Below are positions 43,516-52,065 of a stretch of 64,000 bases of DNA, in pieces. Positions within the stretch are counted from its first letter, which is position 1; each line of letters begins with the position of its first letter. Source of the stretch: a bacterium (GTDB taxonomy: Bacteria > UBA10199 > JAIBAG01); contig JAIBAG010000001.1 of NCBI GenBank assembly GCA_019695305.1, forward strand, positions 260,108 to 324,107, read 5' to 3'. A program made the translations under genes and the position numbers. A model generated the notes under the pieces. It searched no databases. It saw only the letters and a program-made list of their open reading frames with translations, and had not been told where the DNA came from.

Positions 43516-44331
43516 GTGAAAAAACTTCTCGGCAAACCACGTTTTAAAATTATTCCCCGCGAACTTTTGCCCGAGATTGCTCAAAAAATTTATCCGGAAC
43601 TTCTCGTGCTTCAAAGTCAGATGGAGAAACTTCATCCGGCGGAACTCACAGCCCATTATCTTCTTCTCTTTCTTAAAACCTGGAAACCCAAAACATGGTG
43701 CGAAGGATCTATTCCGCATGCCGATGTAAAAAATATTCACGAAAACTCCATCATCTATTTTATCGCCACAAATCGTCTGCGCCTGTGTTCGCCGCGCATC
43801 AACCGGGCACTGGTAGAATGGTACCGCGGCAATTATTCTATTTTACTTCTGCCAAATATTCCAACGGCCAAAAAACTGCTGGCGTATCAAATTAATGGTA
43901 AGCGTGTGGTAAATCTTTTTTTTGGTAAAGAAGAAATTGCGTCCTACATTCACGATGAACGCGATGCCTTCTCGTTTGTGTGTCACGATCTCATGCACGC
44001 CGATCATTTTTTTGAGGATAGATTGATTCAACAAACACAAATTGAATTTTATAAATGTATGCGTGAAGCAGAAGAAAAGGGTTTTCTAAAAGAGCCTTTG
44101 GCCGATCCTGTTTTTAAAACCCAATGGGAATATCTTATTAGTGATATGAATGCCCATGGCGAGCATTTAAAACAAGCTTTTCAGGCTTTTTTACGTGGCT
44201 ATTTTTTGCGTTCCATTGGAAAATATGAATCGGATACTTTGCCTGTAAGCACTTTGGATGAATATAACAAAATTATTTATTCTCTCGCACCGCCGCCCTC
44301 ACCGCGAGGGTCAGAGAGCGTTTGTGTTTGA
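43516..44331 (+). CDS. Unknown protein with a His-rich HDxxHADHF motif
   Basis: A 271-residue soluble protein starting at GTG 43516. The segment FSFVCHDLMHADHFFED carries three His and three Asp and could bind a metal, but I cannot tie it to a known hydrolase family. Its last 55 nt run convergently over the end of the gamma-glutamyltransferase gene, where a GC-rich hairpin is coded in both proteins. Confidence 0.72.
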   Translation: MKKLLGKPRFKIIPRELLPEIAQKIYPELLVLQSQMEKLHPAELTAHYLLLFLKTWKPKTWCEGSIPHADVKNIHENSIIYFIATNRLRLCSPRINRALVEWYRGNYSILLLPNIPTAKKLLAYQINGKRVVNLFFGKEEIASYIHDERDAFSFVCHDLMHADHFFEDRLIQQTQIEFYKCMREAEEKGFLKEPLADPVFKTQWEYLISDMNAHGEHLKQAFQAFLRGYFLRSIGKYESDTLPVSTLDEYNKIIYSLAPPPSPRGSESVCV

Positions 44332-45737
44332 TGTTCGGATAAAATAATAAGTGCCTGAATGTTACCAATAGATTTTTCGGTTTCAACCGTGTTGTCTTCT
44401 TTTAAACTTTCCAAAACTTTAGACGAGTATTTTTCTTCGGCAACTACAGCATCTTTAGCCGGGTTGTAATAAATTTTTGGTTTCATCACTTCTTTAGCAA
44501 GCGGTGCTTTCCACCCTACATACGGAAAAAGCACCTGAAACAAGTTAAGCGGAATAGTTTTGCCACCGGGTGTGCCAATAATAAGTTTGGGTACCCAGTT
44601 TTTAGCTACAATGGTTGGGGCCATGGATGACAGTGGGCGGCGTGCAGCACGTATTTGGTTGGCCGAACCCGGTGTGGTGGAAAAATCGTCCATTTCATTA
44701 TTTAAAACAATGCCAGTACCCGGCACAATAAGACCACTGCCAAAGGGGCTGTTGATGGTGTTGGTCATAGAGGCCATGTTGCCATCTTTATCAATCACAC
44801 TTAAATGCGTGGTATGGGCCACAAAATTTGTGGATGTATCGCCCAAGGCCATTTCGCGATAGCTAAAATAATCTTTGTAGCTATCTATCAGTAAGGTGGC
44901 GTAGCGATCGGGGTTTAATTTTTCATTGGCCAAATTATTCACTACCGCGCGACGAAACAAATACTCAAGACCAGCTCCTCCCGAACTAGGAAGAGGGCTT
45001 GAGATAAAATTATATCCCTTAAAATTAAACTGGTGGGTTTTACGCCAATATACTTTGTAGTTGGCTAGGTCGGCTGCATTGAGTGACCCACCTAAGCTTT
45101 TAGAAAAAGAAGCAATTTTTTTAGATAAATCCCCTTTATAAAATTCTTTAGCGCCACCTGTTTTAATATTTTCCAGTGTTGTGGCCAAATCAGTTTGAGT
45201 AATTGACGATTTCCCGTTATTTAACGGATCTACAAACACAGCCGTGGCGGCATCGTTAAATTTGTCTTTGCTGTCGTTAATTTTATTTTTAAGTGAAATT
45301 TTGGCCAAAATTCCCTTTTTAGCAAGATCGATGGCAGGATCAATAAGTGCTGGCCACGAAGCTTTGCGCCATTTGTTATGAATTTCTTCCATGCCGGCTA
45401 CAAAGCCGGGAGTAGCTACCGACTGAATACCGCTTTCAACCGGTTTAGAAACTTTTAAAGAAGCAGGAGCGGCCTCGCGGTAATCAATAAAATAATAACG
45501 GTTTTCCGATTTTTGATAATAAAGCAAAAAACCACCACCACCCAAACCAGAGTTTTGGGGCTCTAACACCGCCAAGGCAAAGGCTGTGGCAATTGCGGCA
45601 TCGGCAGCCGAACCGCCATTTTCCATCACCTTTAATCCAATGCGGCTGGCCGTGGGGTGTGCCGATACAACGGCTGCTTGATAAGCGTGTGCGTTAAGAG
45701 AGGTAAAAAGTAAAAGAGCAAAAAAATATTTTTTCAT
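44277..45737 (-). CDS. ggt: Gamma-glutamyltransferase family protein
   Basis: A 486-residue secreted Ntn-hydrolase with signal peptide MKKYFFALLLFTSLNAHA. Family motifs are GGSAADAAIATAFALAVLEPQNSGLGGGGF, the substrate Arg region DYREAAP, the autoprocessing nucleophile Thr in HTTHLSVIDKDGN, NTINSPFGSG, and SSMAPTIV...GTPGG. It cleaves gamma-glutamyl compounds such as glutathione in the periplasm and is processed into two chains. It is somewhat shorter than E. coli GGT (580). Its 3' end overlaps the unknown gene convergently. Confidence 0.92.
   Translation of the reverse strand: MKKYFFALLLFTSLNAHAYQAAVVSAHPTASRIGLKVMENGGSAADAAIATAFALAVLEPQNSGLGGGGFLLYYQKSENRYYFIDYREAAPASLKVSKPVESGIQSVATPGFVAGMEEIHNKWRKASWPALIDPAIDLAKKGILAKISLKNKINDSKDKFNDAATAVFVDPLNNGKSSITQTDLATTLENIKTGGAKEFYKGDLSKKIASFSKSLGGSLNAADLANYKVYWRKTHQFNFKGYNFISSPLPSSGGAGLEYLFRRAVVNNLANEKLNPDRYATLLIDSYKDYFSYREMALGDTSTNFVAHTTHLSVIDKDGNMASMTNTINSPFGSGLIVPGTGIVLNNEMDDFSTTPGSANQIRAARRPLSSMAPTIVAKNWVPKLIIGTPGGKTIPLNLFQVLFPYVGWKAPLAKEVMKPKIYYNPAKDAVVAEEKYSSKVLESLKEDNTVETEKSIGNIQALIILSEHQTQTLSDPRGEGGGARE
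44282..44318. terminator. GC-rich nested hairpin in the convergent overlap
   Basis: CTCTC (44282) pairs with GAGAG (44314), and CCCTC (44296) pairs with GAGGG (44306). The hairpin lies inside both coding ends and may stop transcription from both sides, although no long U tract is present. Confidence 0.4.
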
Positions 45738-45777
45738 AGTCAGATTTTTTAGATGTGTTTATAACAAATAGTTCAAA

Positions 45778-46725
45778 ATGAACGCCCTTTCAATTGATAA
45801 TGTAAAAAAAATTTACGGCGCTGGCAGTGCCGGCACTGATGGTGGCGTAGCTGCCCTTAAAGGGGTGAGCCTTACGGTTCCACAAGGTCAGTTTTTTGGG
45901 CTTTTGGGCCCTAACGGTGCTGGTAAGTCCACTTTAATTCATTCCATTGTAGGCTTGGCCAAGTTATCTTCGGGTTCAATTTCTGTTTTTGGACATGATG
46001 TCAGTCGTTCTCCTTTATCTGCCCACCAGACCATTGGTTTTGCCCCGCAGGATATGAACCTGGACCGTTTTTTTTCTATCCGCAAAACGCTGATGTATCA
46101 AGCCGGTTTTTATGGTATTCCCCGTGCCCAGCGGGCGAGTCTTGCCGATCAGTATCTCGAAGAATTTGGTCTTACAGAAAAAGCCGACGTTCCTTATTAT
46201 CGTCTTTCGGGTGGCATGCAAAAACGACTTCTTATTGCCAAAGCAGTAATCACTCAACCCAAATTACTTATTTTAGATGAGCCTACAGCCGGTGTGGATG
46301 TGGAGCAGCGGCATCATCTGTGGGATTATTTGCGTAAACTTAATAAAGCGGGTACCACCATCATTCTTACCACGCATTATATCGATGAAGCCGAGGAGCT
46401 TTGCGACACAATTGGCGTGATTCATTTGGGAGAAATCCGTGAGATGGGAAAACCAAAAGAGCTCATCGATAAATACTGCGAAAAGAAAGTGACCGTGCGC
46501 ACCAATACCGAGCCTCATCAGGAATTATTCAAAGAGTGCGATTTTAAAGTGCATGTGGAGGGCCGGGATATTGTGGCCTATGGCCCGCATGCGGGCAAGA
46601 TGACGGATGCGTTGTATCGTATTATCCACCAGGCACCCAATATCCAAATTGACGATTTGCATGTGGACCGTGGAACGCTGGAAGATGTGTTTTTAAAAAT
46701 TACCGGGAGAAAATTAGATAAATGA
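45778..46725 (+). CDS. ABC transporter ATP-binding protein (ABC-2 exporter)
   Basis: A 315-residue ATPase with Walker A GPNGAGKST, signature LSGGMQKR, Walker B LLILDEPTAG and the switch His in TTHYIDEAEE, plus a C-terminal extension of about 80 residues like DUF4162. The class fits drug/nodulation/polysaccharide ABC-2 exporters. It overlaps the permease gene by 4 nt and lies 1 kb upstream of the surface-protein array. A link to the array is possible but unproven. Confidence 0.94.
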   Translation: MNALSIDNVKKIYGAGSAGTDGGVAALKGVSLTVPQGQFFGLLGPNGAGKSTLIHSIVGLAKLSSGSISVFGHDVSRSPLSAHQTIGFAPQDMNLDRFFSIRKTLMYQAGFYGIPRAQRASLADQYLEEFGLTEKADVPYYRLSGGMQKRLLIAKAVITQPKLLILDEPTAGVDVEQRHHLWDYLRKLNKAGTTIILTTHYIDEAEELCDTIGVIHLGEIREMGKPKELIDKYCEKKVTVRTNTEPHQELFKECDFKVHVEGRDIVAYGPHAGKMTDALYRIIHQAPNIQIDDLHVDRGTLEDVFLKITGRKLDK

Positions 46726-47486
46726 TGTTACTCACACCATTTCTTACCTTAATTGAACGTGAATGTGCTCGCTTTATGCGGCTGTTTCGTCAAACCGTGG
46801 TGCCTCCTGTTGTTACCACTGTGCTCTATATTTTAATTTTTGGTTATTCGCTTGGTCGCCACATTAATAGTATTCACGGTTTTGATTACATCACCTATAT
46901 TTTTCCAGGTTTGCTTCAGATGGGCGTTATTACCAATGCCTATGCCAATAGTTCTACCTCGCTTTTTGCCGCGCGGCTTGAAAAATCAATCGAAAATTAT
47001 CTGGTAGCGCCCCTTCATTCGTTTCAAATTGTAACGGGCTATATGGTTGGTGGTTTGCTCCGTGGAATAGTGGTGGCAATGGCTACGGCTGTCTCGGCCT
47101 TTTTCCTCATTAAATTGCCCATCGCACATCCATTCATTATTCTGCTAAATTTAGTGCTTACATCCATGTTTTTCTCTGGTTTAGGCATAATTTCCGGTCT
47201 TTTAGCCGAATCTTGGGATAAAATTGCTGTTTTTACCAATTTTGTGCTTACTCCTCTCGTCTATTTAGGGGGAGTTTTCTATTCTGTAGACATGTTACCC
47301 CCTGTTTTTGCAAAAATTTCGCATTTTAACCCCATTTTTTACTGTGTTGATCTGGTTCGTTATGGTTTTTTAGGACATTCTGATATAAATCCGCTAGTTT
47401 CTTTATCTATTATAGGGGCTTTTTCCCTTATTATCTACGCCGTCTGTATCCTTCTTTTTATGCGGGGTTATAAATTAATGAAATAA
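46722..47486 (+). CDS. ABC-2 type transporter permease
   Basis: A 254-residue permease with six predicted helices. It carries the ABC2 family segments FLTLIERECARFMRLFRQT at the start, FTNFVLTPLVYLGGVFYSVDMLP in the middle and HFNPIFYCVDLVRYGFLG near the end. It forms an exporter with the ATPase encoded immediately upstream. Confidence 0.92.
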   Translation: MMLLTPFLTLIERECARFMRLFRQTVVPPVVTTVLYILIFGYSLGRHINSIHGFDYITYIFPGLLQMGVITNAYANSSTSLFAARLEKSIENYLVAPLHSFQIVTGYMVGGLLRGIVVAMATAVSAFFLIKLPIAHPFIILLNLVLTSMFFSGLGIISGLLAESWDKIAVFTNFVLTPLVYLGGVFYSVDMLPPVFAKISHFNPIFYCVDLVRYGFLGHSDINPLVSLSIIGAFSLIIYAVCILLFMRGYKLMK

Positions 47487-47683
47487 CAAAAAATTTATCT
47501 TTTATTTAAAAAAACAAGCAACTTTTTTACTAGAGTTGTCGATAATTATAAATGAAGTTGCAGTGATGGCCTTTTATGTAAAAAGGCTAATATTTTTTTT
47601 TACAAGTCTTGTTTGTCCAATAGCTTTTATTAAAATCAAAGATGTTGACCAAGGCGCATTTTAAAAAAATTGGAATATTAGCA

Positions 47684-47711
47684 TTGACTAGGGAAGTTAA
47701 TGCTACTAGGC
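47684..47711 (+). promoter_or_regulatory. Shared promoter-like element, copy A
   Basis: TTGACT (47684-47689), 16 nt, CTAGGC (47706-47711), 44 nt before the VWA-repeat gene start. It is one of four elements of form TTGACW-N16-YTARRS upstream of the surface-protein genes. Confidence 0.55.
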
Positions 47712-47734
47712 AGAACACGGGCACAAAATAGGGA

Positions 47735-47755
47735 AAGAGTCTATGGAGGACTCTT
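47735..47755 (+). promoter_or_regulatory. Hairpin enclosing the ribosome binding site next to the start codon
   Basis: AAGAGTC (47735-47741) and GACTCTT (47749-47755) are a perfect 7-bp stem whose loop TATGGAG holds the Shine-Dalgarno sequence. The ATG follows at 47756. Folded RNA would hide the site, so a translational switch is plausible. Confidence 0.6.
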
Positions 47756-49954
47756 ATGAAAAAAGTAATACCCTATGTCTTTTTATTTTTAGTTCTTTTA
47801 TTACCCCAAAAAATATTAGCTCAAGCAACATGCGGTAGCGCTCACGGTGATATTGTTCTGATGCTCGACCGTACTGGTTCGATGGGGGCTCAAGACCGTA
47901 CGCGTGAAATGCAAGCGGCACAGCATTTTGTGGATTTAGTGGCCAGTACCCAATCGGGTATTGGGATAGCTGTTGGTCGTTTTGGTGATGGTGAGCCCGG
48001 TACTCCTGCTGGTGGCACGGCGGCAGAAATTTTTCTGTCTCTTACAACAGCAAGCCCTGGCAGTGCTCAGTCTATTAAAGATGCAATAGCCGATGCCTTG
48101 GACAATGCGAGCCCTGGATCTTCCAACCTTGAAGACGCAATTGAAGTAGCCACACGTCACTTGGTGTTGAATGCCAATTCCGGTATGAAAACAATCATCC
48201 TTATTTCGGATGGCGTTCCCAATACACATGATTCAGATGCCGAAGATGCTGCCGAGGTTGTTCCTTTTAGAACCTCAGGCTCTACTCCCAAACGTGCTGC
48301 TTATAATGCGGCTTTTTGGGCTAAAAATACCCATGGAATTCGTATTATTACAATTTCTTTTGGTAGCTCGGGTTCGGCTGGTGGTCCGTATCGTGAGTTG
48401 ATGGCTCAAATGGCTAGCAATGGTTCTGATGATGATACAATAGGCGGTGTTAGTGATGGCGAACTCATTCAAGAAAACGGTGATGGTGATGATTTTTTTG
48501 TAGCTGTTGACTCTTCGAATTTTAGCTCAATTTTCACTTCTATTAGCGGCAGTATTTTGTGTGATGATGCAGATACTTGTTCTCAAGACCTTTGTGATTT
48601 TGGAACAAACCATTGTGTGAGCGTTGCTCCCGATGCCGACAGCGATGGTGCCAACGATTGCAGAGATAATTGTCCCAGTGATGCTGGTAAAACAGAACCT
48701 GGTATTTGCGGCTGCGGTGTGAGTGATCAAGCCGATGCCGATGGTGATAGCACTCCCGATTGTATCGATGAGTGCGTGAGTGATCCCGGCAAAATTATTC
48801 CCGGTATTTGCGGCTGCGGCGTGAGTGATGCCGATAGTGATGGCGATGATGTTGTGGACTGTCAAGATTTATGTCCTGTTGATCCTGCGACAAGTGGTGA
48901 TACCGATGGTGATGGCACGGCCGATTGTAACGATATGTGCGTGGACGACCCGGCTAAAACCCAGCCTGGTCAATGTGGTTGTGGAAGTACCGATATTGAT
49001 AGCGATGGTGATGGTGTAGCCGATTGTATCGATTTGTGTGTCAATGATCCTGGTAAAACCTCACCCGGTGTTTGTGGTTGTAACAGTATTGATGAAGATA
49101 TCGATAGCGATGGAACTCCTAACTGTATCGATCAATGCCCTCTTAATCCCGATAAAATAGCTCCAGGGGGCTGTGGTTGTGATCAGCCCGATATTGATAC
49201 CGATGGAGACGGAATTTATGGTTGCCGAGATTTATGTCCCGATGATCCTTCAAAAGGTGATCCTCTTAAGAATGGTCCCGGTGTTTGTGGTTGCAGCATA
49301 CCTGATACCAATAGCGATGGTGATGATGCGGTAGATTGCCGTGATGCTTGCCCCAATGACCCTACCAAAATTGAAGCAGGTGTATGTGACTGTGGTGTGA
49401 GCGATGTGGATAGTGATCAAGACGGTACGGCCGATTGTTTGGATTTGTGTAATGCTGACCCATTAAAAACCGAGCCCGGTGTTTGTGGTTGTGGAACGTC
49501 TGATCTAGACAGCGATGGTGATGATAAAGTTGATTGTGAAGACTTATGTGCAAATGATCAAAATAAAACTGAGCCCGGTGTTTGTGGTTGTGGTGTAGCC
49601 GATACCGATACCGATGGTGATGGTAGTGCAAACTGCATTGATCAGTGTCCCAACGATGCTACTAAAGCCAGCCCCGGTGTTTGTGGTTGTGGTATAGCCG
49701 AAGGAACTTGTCCCTCCGACAGCCAAAACCCTGATAATCCGGACTCACAAAATCCAGATACTGGTGGTGGCGATGGTAGTGATCAAGCTCCTGTTGCGGC
49801 TGCGGCTCCTGCTGCGCCTTTTTCGCAAGTTCAGGGTAGTGGGGCTAGTTGTAGTTTAAATGCGGGAACTTCATCAAATGCTATGAGTTTTGCATTGATG
49901 ATGATACTTTTAATGGCTAGTTTTGGTTTAAAAAAACTTTCCATAAAAAAATAA
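47756..49954 (+). CDS. VWA-domain surface protein with calcium-type Cys/Asp repeats and C-terminal sorting tag
   Basis: A 732-residue secreted protein with a signal peptide (ending ILAQA). The von Willebrand A domain (about 28-255) begins DIVLMLDRTGSM; its metal site is D38-x-T40-x-S42, with Thr in place of the usual Ser. A Cys-rich joint (DDADTCSQDLCDFGTNHC) is followed by ten units of about 33-37 residues of the form DPxKTxPGxCGCGxxDxDxDGxxDCxDxC, close to thrombospondin type 3 calcium repeats. A Pro/Ala linker leads to FSQVQGSGASCSL, a membrane helix and KKLSIKK. It is probably a calcium-stiffened rod displaying VWA at the cell surface. Confidence 0.88.
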   Translation: MKKVIPYVFLFLVLLLPQKILAQATCGSAHGDIVLMLDRTGSMGAQDRTREMQAAQHFVDLVASTQSGIGIAVGRFGDGEPGTPAGGTAAEIFLSLTTASPGSAQSIKDAIADALDNASPGSSNLEDAIEVATRHLVLNANSGMKTIILISDGVPNTHDSDAEDAAEVVPFRTSGSTPKRAAYNAAFWAKNTHGIRIITISFGSSGSAGGPYRELMAQMASNGSDDDTIGGVSDGELIQENGDGDDFFVAVDSSNFSSIFTSISGSILCDDADTCSQDLCDFGTNHCVSVAPDADSDGANDCRDNCPSDAGKTEPGICGCGVSDQADADGDSTPDCIDECVSDPGKIIPGICGCGVSDADSDGDDVVDCQDLCPVDPATSGDTDGDGTADCNDMCVDDPAKTQPGQCGCGSTDIDSDGDGVADCIDLCVNDPGKTSPGVCGCNSIDEDIDSDGTPNCIDQCPLNPDKIAPGGCGCDQPDIDTDGDGIYGCRDLCPDDPSKGDPLKNGPGVCGCSIPDTNSDGDDAVDCRDACPNDPTKIEAGVCDCGVSDVDSDQDGTADCLDLCNADPLKTEPGVCGCGTSDLDSDGDDKVDCEDLCANDQNKTEPGVCGCGVADTDTDGDGSANCIDQCPNDATKASPGVCGCGIAEGTCPSDSQNPDNPDSQNPDTGGGDGSDQAPVAAAAPAAPFSQVQGSGASCSLNAGTSSNAMSFALMMILLMASFGLKKLSIKK

Positions 49955-49980
49955 AATAGTATTTCAAGAAAGAGCAATAA

Positions 49981-50015
49981 AGGGCGTTTTCCCTCAAAAG
50001 GAAACGCCCTTTTTA
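49981..50015 (+). terminator. Rho-independent terminator
   Basis: GGGCGTTTTCC (49982-49992) pairs with GGAAACGCCC (50000-50009), one bulged T, followed by TTTTTATTT. It ends the first VWA-repeat gene. Confidence 0.9.
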
Positions 50016-50138
50016 TTTGGATAAAAAGCACTCCGTTATGCATAGTGCGTTATGTTTTTGTTATTTTTCCTGTTGATCTATCTTGTCAAAATGCACTAGA
50101 CCTCCGTTCGGGGGAATCAGCCATACACCATCATGTAT

Positions 50139-50663
50139 ATGTTGCGTTCTTATTTTATTATTGCGTTGTTGTGTGTGCTTTCCGCCTGCAGTTCTGCTAC
50201 GCCCAGTGTTCCCGATGTTTCATCATCCAACATTTATTCACCTTAACCGGCCCCATTGCACGGGCGGTGGATCACCTAAGTGGCGCAGCATGAGTTGGAT
50301 CCTGCCAAAATTTCCCCTCAGTTTTGCGGATGTGGTTTTAGCGATGTGGATACCGATGCCGACGGGATTGCTGATTGTAACGATAAATGCCCGGCTGATG
50401 CCTTAAACGGTGCCAACAATAACGGTATTTGTGATGGCAGTGAAACCACCGATAATTCAACAACACCCGATGATGCTGGAACAGGAACCCCAACTCCCGG
50501 CGTATCTCCAGCCCCAAGTGGCCCCACGGTACAGGTGCAGGGTAGTGGGGGAAGCTGTAACTTGAATAGTCAGGCTTCGTTCCAAGATGCAGGTATTGTG
50601 GTCATGCTTATGCTTCTTGCTCTAGCTGGCCTGCGTGTTAAGGGGTTTGGGGTTAGGGACTAG
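50139..50663 (+). pseudogene. Decayed paralogue of the 1503-residue lipoprotein, internally deleted
   Basis: From ATG 50139 the frame reads MLRSYFIIALLCVLSACSSA..., a lipoprotein start closely matching the gene at 52066, and stops at 50246. One frame over it continues LFTLTGPIARAVDHLSG, as in the intact paralogue. A jump leads to a single calcium repeat (CGCGFSDVDTDADGIADC) and then VQVQGSGGSCNLN, a membrane helix and a basic tail in frame 50280-50663. Most of the middle is gone. The last part still encodes a complete sorting tag but no secretion signal in frame. Confidence 0.8.
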
Positions 50664-50688
50664 AGGCTAGTAAAAAATGAGGAATGGA

Positions 50689-50721
50689 AAAAGGGCTCTC
50701 CCACAAGGAGGGTCCTTTTAT
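50689..50721 (+). terminator. Rho-independent terminator
   Basis: AAAAGGGCTCTCC (50689-50701) pairs with GGAGGGTCCTTTT (50707-50719) using two G-U pairs, then TATTTT. It still follows the decayed paralogue, which shows that the 3' end of that gene was once functional. Confidence 0.8.
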
Positions 50722-50789
50722 TTTGTATTAATGGTGAAAATTTAAAGTTGTACTTGAAATTTTCACCGCCTTGCTGTAGGCTTTGAGGT

Positions 50790-51941
50790 GTGATCAAGCG
50801 AGAGTTGCAAAAGGTGTTGATGCAAAGGGCTAGGCAGTACCCTGTGGTGACCATTACGGGGCCAAGGCAATCGGGAAAATCCACTTTATGCAAAATGGTT
50901 TTTCCCGCTTATCAGTATGTAAATCTTGAGGATATATCGCTGCGAAACTTTGCCCAAGATGATCCAAAGGGTTTTTTGGAGCAATTTAATAATGGGGTAA
51001 TTCTGGATGAAATCCAGAGAGTGCCCAATTTAACATCGCAAATCCAGGTGCTGGTTGATCAAAATAGTAAAAAAAAGAGCCAGTTTATTCTAACGGGTAG
51101 CCACAATTTTTCTTTGGTCCATTCAATTAATCAATCTCTAGCGGGGCGTACGGGGCTTTTAACATTGTTGCCCTTTACCATTAACGAAGCTCAAAATTTT
51201 AAAAGTAAAAATAGCGTTGATGCTTTTTTGTATAATGGATTTTACCCTAGAATTTACGATCAAAAAATTCCGGCTACAACACTTTTGTCCGATTATGTTG
51301 CCACCTATGTAGAGCGTGATGTGCGTCAGCTGGAGCAAATTCAAAACTTAAGTTTGTTCCAGAAGTTTTTGGGTTTATGTGCTGGGCGCATTGGCCAGGT
51401 GTTAAATCTTTCGGGGCTTGCTAACGAAGTGGGGGTGAGCAGTACCACTCTTAAGCAATGGCTTTCAGTTTTGGAGGCCAGTTATCTGGTATATTTGCTC
51501 AAGCCTTATCATGCTAACATTGGCAAACGCTTGGTTAAAACACCAAAGTTGTATTTTTATGATGTGGGGCTGGCTTGTTATTTGCTGGGGATACACGATG
51601 TAAAACAACTGATGCACCATCCCTTAAGAGGAGCATTGTTTGAAAATTTGGTTGTTATGGAATATATCAAAAAAAATTATAATCACGATCAGCATCTGCA
51701 GTTTTATTTTTATCGCGATCACAAAGGGGTAGAGATTGACTTGGTTCTTGTAGAGGCCAACCGTTGCCACTTAATAGAAATTAAGTCATCGCAAACCATA
51801 TCGTCCCATTTTTTTGATGGCATGCAAAAAGCAGCATCTTCTTTTTCCAAAAAGACTTTCCAAAAAACCGTTGTGTATGCAGGAAAAGAAGTCCAAAAAA
51901 GAAATATAGGCCGGGTTTTACCTTTTGATAGTATAGGATAA
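50790..51941 (+). CDS. AAA ATPase with DUF4143 domain, copy 1
   Basis: A 383-residue protein starting at GTG 50790. Walker A is GPRQSGKST, with the Asp/Glu pair ILDEIQRVP and the sensor TGSHN. A C-terminal DUF4143 (winged helix plus endonuclease-like: GRIGQVLNLSGLANEVGVSSTTLKQWLSVLEASYLV... and EIDLVLVEANRCHLIEIKSS) follows. Family members are widespread and often mobile. It lies between two surface-protein genes, and a similar gene closes the array at 62287. Confidence 0.92.
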   Translation: MIKRELQKVLMQRARQYPVVTITGPRQSGKSTLCKMVFPAYQYVNLEDISLRNFAQDDPKGFLEQFNNGVILDEIQRVPNLTSQIQVLVDQNSKKKSQFILTGSHNFSLVHSINQSLAGRTGLLTLLPFTINEAQNFKSKNSVDAFLYNGFYPRIYDQKIPATTLLSDYVATYVERDVRQLEQIQNLSLFQKFLGLCAGRIGQVLNLSGLANEVGVSSTTLKQWLSVLEASYLVYLLKPYHANIGKRLVKTPKLYFYDVGLACYLLGIHDVKQLMHHPLRGALFENLVVMEYIKKNYNHDQHLQFYFYRDHKGVEIDLVLVEANRCHLIEIKSSQTISSHFFDGMQKAASSFSKKTFQKTVVYAGKEVQKRNIGRVLPFDSIG

Positions 51942-52065
51942 AAACTGCTCCATTATTGCACAGCGCGTTATATTTTTGTCATCTTTGCTCTTGATCTCTC
52001 CTATCTAAAATGAAATAGACCTCATACCGGGGGTACGGTCATAAATTTTTATCATCAACAGAAAC

